A DNA stretch of 11,954 nt from Prolixibacteraceae bacterium (GTDB lineage: Bacteria; Bacteroidota; Bacteroidia; Bacteroidales; Prolixibacteraceae), in NCBI GenBank assembly GCA_027858145.1, contig JAQIDF010000389.1, positions 1 through 11,954 on the forward strand, in the 5' to 3' direction. The translations under genes were made by a program, and so were the position numbers. The notes beneath the pieces were generated by a model. That model was not told the origin of the DNA. It was given only the letters and a program-made list of their open reading frames with translations, and made no database searches. Shown here in pieces: positions 6,887-11,954 of the stretch. Position 1 is the stretch's first letter; each line of letters starts with the position of its first letter.

Positions 6887-7497
6887 TGAATAATCAAACT
6901 TTAAAACAACAAAATATGTTCAGAACAGAAGTTGTAAAATCTAAAAACTTACGAAAAAGCATCATTTTTAAAGTATATAATGCCATATCAATTATTCTGT
7001 TGGTATTTATTATAGCACTGGTAACTAAAATCATTCCACCGGAAACTGAAATTGGTAAATTTATAAATGAAAATTACACATCGGTAATTCAGCCCCTGGT
7101 TATGGGTGTTGCATTTTTTCTGATTATCGTGTCTATCTATACCCGTAATGCATCAAAAAATCCTAAAAGACTGGGGTCACTTGAGCTCGACACCAAAGAA
7201 GCCCGCTTTTTAGTTGATGATGAAGTGCAGGAAACCATTTCGATTGAGCAAGTTAAGCACATCGAATTTGAATTTTTCTCGTTCAGAATGAGAGGAAACC
7301 CAATGGGAGGTATGAATTATCTAACATTTTACACCAATGGTGAAGCCAAAAATTATGAAATAGTAATAGCTAACACCATGGTAAAGTCTGAACTTGGCGA
7401 TTTACTCAGGGAAATAAACCAAACCACACCTGTTAAAGTGAAATTCGCCTATTTTCTGAAGAGAATTTTTGGCGATCGCGACTTTAAGTTTGAATAA
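6886..7497 (+). CDS. Uncharacterised two-helix membrane protein with C-terminal soluble domain
   Basis: A 203-residue protein I do not recognise. The basic N-terminus (residues 1-28) precedes two transmembrane helices at about 29-50 and 66-85, separated by a short loop containing 'PPETEIGKF'. A soluble domain of about 110 residues follows, mostly short alternating beta-like stretches: 'RLGSLELD', 'ARFLVDDE', 'ISIEQVKHIEFEF', 'NYLTFYTNG', 'KNYEIVIAN', ending in a helix near 'SELGDLLREI'. This order resembles bacterial PH-like domains, but that is a guess from pattern only. The ATG at 6886 overlaps the kdsA stop by one base; a second ATG at 6916 (M11) follows an A-rich stretch and is an alternative start, giving 193 residues. 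The TTG start of the antiporter lies 10 nt downstream. Position suggests an envelope or ion-homeostasis role; nothing proves it. Confidence 0.85.
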   Translation: MNNQTLKQQNMFRTEVVKSKNLRKSIIFKVYNAISIILLVFIIALVTKIIPPETEIGKFINENYTSVIQPLVMGVAFFLIIVSIYTRNASKNPKRLGSLELDTKEARFLVDDEVQETISIEQVKHIEFEFFSFRMRGNPMGGMNYLTFYTNGEAKNYEIVIANTMVKSELGDLLREINQTTPVKVKFAYFLKRIFGDRDFKFE

Positions 7498-7507
7498 AAA
7501 ATAACCG

Positions 7508-9508
7508 TTGACTATACTTAGCCTGAACATACCTTTTTCAGAGCCCATCGTAATAATATCAATGATTTTGTTGATCTTGCTGATTGGCCCTGTATTTTTC
7601 GAGCGCATCCGAATACCTTCGATTGTTGGGCTATTGCTTAGTGGTGCAATTATTGGACCTCATGGGTTCAACCTGTTGTCGCCCGATTTGGAATTCAGCA
7701 TTTTGTCAACAATGGGTCTGATGTACCTGATGTTTCTGGCCGGGTTAGAGATTGACTTAATCGATTTCATCGAAAATAAAAAAAAGAGTATAGTCATTGG
7801 CTTACTATCGTTTTTTGTACCCTTTGTTACCGGATATCTTGTCAGCTACTACATACTGGATTATAGTATTGCAGGCTCATGGCTTATCGGTGCCATGTTA
7901 TCATCGCACACACTTATCTCCTATCCTTTGCTCGGACGGCTCGGGATTGTAAACAAATCAATAGTTACGATTGTGGTAGGTGCTACTATAATAGCCGATA
8001 TTCTCGCGTTGATTTCAATGGAATTGATCACCAAATTTGCAACCAACGGTATTGAGATTAACAATATCTTACTGCTGGCGATGCACTTTTCCCTTTTCTT
8101 TTTCATAGTCTTATTCGTCATACCTAAAATATCAAGGGTATTCCTGAACCTTTACCAGGGAGAACTGGGGGTTCAATATATTTTTGTGCTGGCAATGCTT
8201 TTCCTGTCGGGAACCGTAGCTCATTTGCTGGATATTGAACCCATACTGGGAGCGTTTTTCACCGGCCTTGTACTCAACCGGCTAATTATTAACAAGTCGC
8301 CACTGTACAAACGCATTGAGTTTATCGGTAATAATCTCTTTATCCCCTTTTTCCTTATTTCGATTGGCATGCAGGCTAACTTTAATCTGTACATCAACAA
8401 CCCCGGAGAAATTACCTACCTGTTAATTCTGATAGCGGCTGCCTTTGCCAGCAAATACCTTGCTGCCATAATTTCAAAACTGGCATTTAAAACTTCGCAT
8501 GCCGAAACCAACTTGTTATTTGGATTAAGCACATCGCGTGCCGCTTCGGCAATTGCCATTATTCTAATTGGATTGAATTTTGGCCTCGTTAGTGAATCGG
8601 TTTTGAACAACACCGTAATTCTTATTTTAGTTACCAGCATTACGAGTTCGTACATCACTCAACGTTCAGGTAAAAAACTTCTCATTAGCGACAACGACAC
8701 CACATCGAAGAAAAAGAAAAGAGAACAAAAACTACTGGTACCGGTTGCCAATCCGGCCAACATGGAAAACCTTCTCGATTTTGCATCATTGATAAAGGAA
8801 GATGACGACGGTCTGCCTATATATCCGTTAAGTGTTTTCACCAACCGCCAAAAGGTACGTGAACAAATTGATGAGCAACAAAAGCAAATTGTAAAAGTCA
8901 TCGATTCGATGCAATCAGATGTACAGTTTGAAACCAACACCCGCATCGACAGCAATGTAACTAACGGAATCATCAGGGCAGCCGAAGAAATTGTAGCATC
9001 AGGTATAATTCTGGGGTGGAACGACAAACATACCCCCTTGCACATCCTTTTTGGCAATGTTTTGAATAATTTGCTGGCAAAAACACAGCGAATGCTCGTG
9101 GTTATAAAAACCCCATCAACATTCAGGGAAATTAAGAAAATAACCCTATTTTGTAATGAAAATGCCCAGTATGAGCCCGGCTTTACTCTTTGGCTCGATT
9201 CGGTCTTAAATTTTGCAAAAAACCTTCAACTAAAAATAACACTTAATTGCCCCTCAGAAATGACACAAGATGCAATTCGCAATTATCTTGAAAAAAATAA
9301 AGCCCTTAAGTATATCGACGCTCAAAACAAAAAAGAAAGGCCATACAAACAATCAAAAGACAATAAAAGTACACCGGCAGAGTTATTCATTTTTGTGAGT
9401 TCACGCCGAAAAACAGTATCGTACAGCCGGCAGTTTGAACACATAATGAACAACAGCATAAACCGGTTCAAACGCAACAATATTATTATCATTTACCCTG
9501 AACAATAG
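7508..9508 (+). CDS. CPA2-type cation:proton antiporter with C-terminal Usp-like region, TTG start
   Basis: A 666-residue protein. Residues about 10-385 form the Na+/H+-exchanger domain with roughly twelve hydrophobic segments. Landmarks are 'RIRIPSIVGLLLSGAIIGPH' (33-52), 'FLAGLEIDL' (76-84), 'SSHTLISYPLLGRLGI' (132-147), 'GATIIADILAL' (158-168, with D164 as the probable ion-binding Asp) and 'STSRAASAIA' (341-350). The residue before D164 is Ala, not the Asp of the DD motif of electrogenic CPA2 exchangers. After a lysine-rich linker (400-407) the cytosolic tail begins 'KLLVPVANP' (408-416) and contains 'GIIRAAEEIVASGIILG' (487-503), as in universal-stress-protein domains; a second degenerate Usp-like half (about 541-665) follows. 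A stop codon lies in frame at 7502-7504. The TTG at 7508 keeps the first helix intact, whereas ATG at 7562 would delete 18 residues of it, so TTG is preferred. The ion transported is unknown. Confidence 0.9.
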   Translation: MTILSLNIPFSEPIVIISMILLILLIGPVFFERIRIPSIVGLLLSGAIIGPHGFNLLSPDLEFSILSTMGLMYLMFLAGLEIDLIDFIENKKKSIVIGLLSFFVPFVTGYLVSYYILDYSIAGSWLIGAMLSSHTLISYPLLGRLGIVNKSIVTIVVGATIIADILALISMELITKFATNGIEINNILLLAMHFSLFFFIVLFVIPKISRVFLNLYQGELGVQYIFVLAMLFLSGTVAHLLDIEPILGAFFTGLVLNRLIINKSPLYKRIEFIGNNLFIPFFLISIGMQANFNLYINNPGEITYLLILIAAAFASKYLAAIISKLAFKTSHAETNLLFGLSTSRAASAIAIILIGLNFGLVSESVLNNTVILILVTSITSSYITQRSGKKLLISDNDTTSKKKKREQKLLVPVANPANMENLLDFASLIKEDDDGLPIYPLSVFTNRQKVREQIDEQQKQIVKVIDSMQSDVQFETNTRIDSNVTNGIIRAAEEIVASGIILGWNDKHTPLHILFGNVLNNLLAKTQRMLVVIKTPSTFREIKKITLFCNENAQYEPGFTLWLDSVLNFAKNLQLKITLNCPSEMTQDAIRNYLEKNKALKYIDAQNKKERPYKQSKDNKSTPAELFIFVSSRRKTVSYSRQFEHIMNNSINRFKRNNIIIIYPEQ

Positions 9509-9540
9509 ATTGTTAGATTTCAGACATAAGACAATAGATT
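9502..9540. repeat. Direct repeat ACAATAGATT with AGA-rich spacer, at the antiporter stop codon
   Basis: ACAATAGATT occurs at 9502-9511, containing the antiporter's TAG stop, and again at 9531-9540. The spacer is rich in TAGA/CAGAC/AAGAC words. The first ten bases from 9504 (AATAGATTGT) recur exactly across the stop codon of the FAH gene at 11765-11774, which is followed by a similar TGAGA-rich tract. It is probably non-coding low-complexity DNA of a shared type. Confidence 0.45.
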
Positions 9541-9557
9541 TTGCCCCTTAGTTTTCT

Positions 9558-9586
9558 GCCCCTAAATCCCCTGAAGGGGACTTTTT
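9558..9586 (+). repeat. C-rich/G-rich intergenic repeat, copy 1
   Basis: The unit runs GCCCC, TAAAT, CCCC, TGAA, GGGG, ACTTTTT. A second copy, in reverse orientation and about two-thirds identical, lies at 9674-9702. Similar short 'CCCCTAAATCCCCT' elements are, to my recollection, common between genes in Bacteroidota genomes; they are not coding. This copy also forms the terminator-like hairpin listed separately. Confidence 0.5.
9567..9586 (+). terminator. Probable terminator of the cysH-kdsA-antiporter cluster
   Basis: A five-pair stem TCCCC/GGGGA (9567-9571 with 9576-9580) encloses a TGAA loop and is followed by C and five T residues (9582-9586), about 60 nt past the antiporter stop. The stem is short but almost all G:C. 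It coincides with an intergenic repeat, so the hairpin may reflect the repeat and not termination. Confidence 0.45.
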
Positions 9587-9673
9587 CATAACTTCGATGT
9601 AATAGAAATTTATATTTATTAGCTTTCTCATTACAGCAACAAACGCTCACAAAAACAACTTCAACGTTGCCTG

Positions 9674-9702
9674 TTTTAGCCCCCTTTAGGAGGTTGGGGG
9701 CA
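9674..9702 (-). repeat. C-rich/G-rich intergenic repeat, copy 2 (inverted)
   Basis: Read on the minus strand this runs TGCCCCC, AACCTCC, TAAA, GGGGGC, TAAAA, with the blocks in the same order as copy 1 at 9558-9586. The two copies face each other across about 90 nt of AT-rich DNA in which I see no gene. An open frame through this copy is in phase with the downstream hydrolase, but it is not a plausible N-terminus. Confidence 0.45.
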
Positions 9703-9732
9703 GTACTCACAACTTTTTTCAAGCTTTTATGC

Positions 9733-9740
9733 TATATTTG
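9733..9740 (+). promoter_or_regulatory. Bacteroidota -7 box for the serine hydrolase gene
   Basis: TATATTTG matches TAnnTTTG exactly and ends 22 nt before the ATG at 9763, so initiation near 9747 would leave a leader of about 16 nt. No clear TTTG -33 element is present; a T-run at 9714-9719 is the only candidate. The box supports ATG 9763 as the start, because transcription would begin downstream of the upstream TTG at 9667. Confidence 0.5.
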
Positions 9741-9762
9741 TTCATCACCAAACCTTTTCGAT

Positions 9763-11109
9763 ATGAAGATTAAAAGAATTATTTTAATTGGAGTTGTGGC
9801 AATATTACTGGGCGGATACTTTTACATGAGCCCTCTCTTGCCCATTATTACAGGCTATGCAGCCAAAAATCTTTCATCGGGTGTATTTGTAGCCAACCGT
9901 TTACAAGAATCGATGGAAAATACAGACCTCAATTTTTCATTTATAAAACACACATCAAACAAAGTAGAATTTGAAAAGAAAAAGGTAAAAAGCCGCTTTT
10001 TGTGGCATTCGTCGGCTACTACTTATATTGAAGGATTTGGAAATGTTCTTATCAACGATTTTACAGAAAAAGAAATAACTGAACGCCCTTATAAAATTGT
10101 CCCCCCAAAACCCGAAAACCCCGATACAATTGACTGGCCTATGGGTAATGTAATTGCCGACACCATTCCTTCGGATATTAACATGAAGCAACTTAGTCTT
10201 GCCATGGAACAGGCATTTGCCGACACCATCCCTTACAAAGGCACTTTTGCGGTGATGGTAACATACAAAGGCCAACCCGTTGCTGAAAAATACGCTGAAG
10301 GTTTGAGTCCGGATAACAGGTTTCTAAGCTGGTCGATGGCCAAAAGCTTCACCAATGCCCTTACCGGTATTTTGGTTAAAGAAGGGAAACTCGACATTGA
10401 CCAGCCGGCTGATATTGAAGCATGGCAAAACGACGAGCGGCGCAACATCACCATCAACAACCTGATGCACATGAACAGCGGCTTGGAATGGAACGAAGAT
10501 TACGGCAACAGCTCCGATGTGAACAACATGCTGCATAAAGAAGGTAACATGGCTAAATTCACATACTCGAAACCACTGGAGTTTACCCCCGACTCTGTAT
10601 TCGAGTATTCATCGGGAGCAACAAATATAGTATGTTACCTCATACGCAAATCAATTGGCAACGATGCCGATTATTATGCTTTTCCACGAGAAGCGCTTTT
10701 CAACAAAATTGGCATGCGCAACGCCATTTTCGAGGTCGATGCATCGGGTACTTTCGTGGGCTCGTCGTACTTGTACACTACCATGCGCGATTACACACGT
10801 TTTGGCTTGCTGTACCTGAACAACGGTAACTGGCAGGGAGAACAAATCCTACCCGAAGACTGGGTAGAATATTCCACCACAACTGCAAACGGCTCCGAAG
10901 GTGAGTACGGTGCGTTTTTCTGGCTTAACAAAGCCGGCACCGATTACCCCGATGTTCCCCGCGACATGTATTGCTGCCGTGGCCATGACGGGCAGTTTAT
11001 TTACATTATACCATCAAAAGACCTGGTTATTGTACGCACCGGTTTCTCAAAAAATGGCGAATTCGACCAAAATGGATTTATAGCCGGAATTGTAAATGCC
11101 GTTAAATAA
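9763..11109 (+). CDS. Membrane-anchored serine hydrolase of the class C beta-lactamase/NylB-like family
   Basis: A 448-residue protein with an uncleaved signal-anchor or signal peptide (about 5-27, no lipobox) and a periplasmic catalytic domain (about 140-445). The active-site motifs of the beta-lactamase/transpeptidase fold are visible: 'SMAK' (191-194, S191 nucleophile and K194), 'YSS' (282-284, in the place of Y-x-N) and 'HDG' (408-410, equivalent to the KTG strand motif). 'MHMNSGLEW' (235-243), 'TTMRDYTRFGLLYLNNGNW' (339-357), 'ILPEDWVEYS' (362-371) and 'DGQFIYIIPSKDLVIVRTG' (409-427) match the 6-aminohexanoate-dimer hydrolase/esterase subgroup better than true AmpC. Substrates may be esters, amides or peptides; antibiotic resistance should not be assumed. 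The region 28-139 is not recognised. ATG 9763 is chosen over TTG 9667 because the latter runs through an intergenic repeat and destroys the signal peptide. Confidence 0.9.
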   Translation: MKIKRIILIGVVAILLGGYFYMSPLLPIITGYAAKNLSSGVFVANRLQESMENTDLNFSFIKHTSNKVEFEKKKVKSRFLWHSSATTYIEGFGNVLINDFTEKEITERPYKIVPPKPENPDTIDWPMGNVIADTIPSDINMKQLSLAMEQAFADTIPYKGTFAVMVTYKGQPVAEKYAEGLSPDNRFLSWSMAKSFTNALTGILVKEGKLDIDQPADIEAWQNDERRNITINNLMHMNSGLEWNEDYGNSSDVNNMLHKEGNMAKFTYSKPLEFTPDSVFEYSSGATNIVCYLIRKSIGNDADYYAFPREALFNKIGMRNAIFEVDASGTFVGSSYLYTTMRDYTRFGLLYLNNGNWQGEQILPEDWVEYSTTTANGSEGEYGAFFWLNKAGTDYPDVPRDMYCCRGHDGQFIYIIPSKDLVIVRTGFSKNGEFDQNGFIAGIVNAVK

Positions 11110-11157
11110 AAGACATATTTTTTTCTAATCACGAATCATAAATAACTCATTATACTC

Positions 11158-11769
11158 ATGAAAATAATTTGCATAGGCCGAAATTACGTAAAACATATTG
11201 AAGAGCTGAACAGTGATCGACCAGATGAACCAGTGATTTTTTTAAAGCCAGACTCATCCATCTTACGCAAAAACAGGCCTTTTTTCATTCCTGATTTTTC
11301 GAATGACCTGCACCACGAAGTAGAGCTGGTATTAAAAATCGACCGTCTGGGTAAAAACATTTCCCAAAAGTTTGCCCACCGCTATTACAGTTCCATAGGT
11401 TTAGGAATTGATTTTACCGCCCGCGACCTGCAAAACAAGCTAAAAGATAAAGGCCTGCCCTGGGAAAAATCGAAAGCCTTTGATTTTTCAGCAGCCATCA
11501 GCAACGATTTCATCCCACTAGAAGAACTAAACACGAACAACATTCGTTTCAGGCTCGACATTAACGGCGAAACCCGTCAAACCGGTGAGTCAAGCCACAT
11601 GATTTTTCCGTTTGATGAGTTAATAGAACACATCTCAAAATTTTTCACCCTCAAAACCGGCGATTTAATTTACACCGGAACACCCGCTGGAGTTGGTCCG
11701 GTTAAAATAAATGACAGGCTCGAAGGTTTTATTGAAGACCGCAAAATGTTCGACTTTTTTATAAAATAG
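11158..11769 (+). CDS. Fumarylacetoacetate hydrolase (FAH) family protein
   Basis: A 203-residue cytosolic protein of FAHD1 size, a stand-alone FAH domain. 'GRNYVKHIEEL' (7-17) and 'FLKPDSS' (28-34) form the N-terminal signature. The metal ligands E68, E70 and D99 of human FAHD1 correspond to E54, E56 and D85 ('HHEVELVL', 'GIDFTARDLQ'), at a constant offset of 14. 'PWEKSKAFD' (101-109) carries the conserved lysine region, and 'TGDLIYTGTPAGVGP' (167-181) is the C-terminal substrate-loop signature. Family members are acylpyruvate hydrolases, oxaloacetate decarboxylases or isomerases in aromatic-acid breakdown; no catabolic neighbours point to one of these, so a housekeeping metabolite-cleaning role is a fair guess. 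It lies 48 nt after the serine hydrolase on the same strand without an obvious promoter or terminator between them. The start is an ATG; no Shine-Dalgarno is present. Confidence 0.92.
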   Translation: MKIICIGRNYVKHIEELNSDRPDEPVIFLKPDSSILRKNRPFFIPDFSNDLHHEVELVLKIDRLGKNISQKFAHRYYSSIGLGIDFTARDLQNKLKDKGLPWEKSKAFDFSAAISNDFIPLEELNTNNIRFRLDINGETRQTGESSHMIFPFDELIEHISKFFTLKTGDLIYTGTPAGVGPVKINDRLEGFIEDRKMFDFFIK

Positions 11770-11820
11770 ATTGTGAGAAATGAGACAATGAGATTTGAGA
11801 CGTGAGACGTGAGACGTGAG
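11765..11820. repeat. Degenerate TGAGA repeat ending in a GAGACGT tandem array
   Basis: From the FAH stop codon onward the sequence is a run of TGAGA(A/C/T) words, ending in a tandem heptamer GAGACGT with three full copies (11797-11803, 11804-11810, 11811-11817) and a partial GAG. There are no spacers of CRISPR type. Its first bases (AATAGATTGT) equal those across the antiporter stop at 9504-9513. Confidence 0.65.
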
Positions 11821-11954
11821 TGTTCTGTACAAAACAATCCATGGATTAGCTCATATAGCTGATTATGCTAGCTTTATCAATAACTATGTAAGCAAAATTC
11901 AGCTCTATTCATCGGAAAAATTGCCACGAATGCCCGAATATTATTCCGATTGCA
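11816..11954 (+). CDS. Possible 5' fragment of an unidentified gene, open at window end
   Basis: A plus-strand frame beginning at a GTG (11816) inside the heptamer array stays open for 46 codons to the window edge. Its conceptual product includes 'YKTIHGLAHIADYASF' and 'SEKLPRMPEYYSDC'. The composition looks protein-like, but the frame is short, there is no ATG near its beginning, and the GTG lies in a repeat, so it may be chance or the remnant of a gene. I do not recognise a family. The other frames here have stops. Confidence 0.22.
   Translation, partial: MSVLYKTIHGLAHIADYASFINNYVSKIQLYSSEKLPRMPEYYSDC

Noticed and set aside
9513..9722. Small minus-strand gene (69 codons) in the spacer between antiporter and hydrolase
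   Set aside because: It consists largely of the two intergenic repeats and a low-complexity tract and lacks a plausible promoter or conserved motif.
9667..9762. N-terminal extension of the serine hydrolase to a TTG at 9667
   Set aside because: It runs through the intergenic C/G repeat and upstream of the TATATTTG promoter box, and it would bury the signal peptide that starts at ATG 9763.
9763..11109. Class C beta-lactamase (antibiotic resistance gene)
   Set aside because: Motifs and flanking blocks fit the NylB/esterase-like subgroup, with YSS instead of Y-x-N and a membrane anchor; no ampR-like neighbour is present.
11797..11820. CRISPR array
   Set aside because: The repeat unit is 7 bp in direct tandem without spacers; no cas genes are in the window.

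Overview
The window looks like chromosomal DNA of a Gram-negative member of the Bacteroidota, perhaps a Marinilabiliales-type marine or gut lineage; the order is a guess. The reasons are: AT-rich leaders without Shine-Dalgarno sequences, two promoters (three boxes) matching the Bacteroidota -7 element TAnnTTTG, a Kdo synthase (so LPS), a SUMF1-fold lipoprotein, and a secreted protein joining a carboxypeptidase-regulatory-like domain to TPR repeats. Nothing suggests a phage, plasmid or island. No tRNA, rRNA, CRISPR array or transposase was seen. Most genes are recognisable housekeeping or envelope genes.

Layout. 1-1340 (minus): 5' part of an exported TPR protein that runs off the window. 1341-1491: divergent spacer. 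1492-2046 (plus): DJ-1/PfpI family protein. 2112-3662 (plus): AbgT-family exporter. 3655-5253 (minus): large SUMF1-like lipoprotein whose 3' end overlaps the AbgT gene by 8 nt. 5254-5368: divergent promoter region with two back-to-back TATCTTTG boxes. 5369-9508 (plus): a tight four-gene cluster of an APS-reductase-type CysH, metal-type KdsA, an unknown two-helix membrane protein, and a CPA2-type cation:proton antiporter with a Usp-like tail that probably starts at TTG. 9509-9762: spacer with a terminator-like hairpin, two inverted copies of a C-rich/G-rich intergenic repeat, and a TAnnTTTG promoter. 9763-11109 (plus): membrane-anchored NylB/class-C-like serine hydrolase. 11158-11769 (plus): FAH-family protein. 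11770-11954: degenerate TGAGA/AGACGTG repeats, then a weak open frame leaving the window.

How the genes fit together. The clearest transcription unit is 5369-9508 (gaps of 6, -1 and 10 nt). It combines sulfate reduction, Kdo synthesis for lipid A-core, and ion homeostasis; I infer co-expression, not a shared pathway. The hydrolase and FAH gene (48-nt gap, same strand) may form a second unit, and DJ-1 plus AbgT (65-nt gap) a third.

I found no convincing new biological system. The best leads are the SUMF1-like lipoprotein that has lost one of the two formylglycine-generating cysteines, the overlapping divergent promoter pair, the uncharacterised membrane protein inside the kdsA cluster, and two kinds of intergenic repeat.
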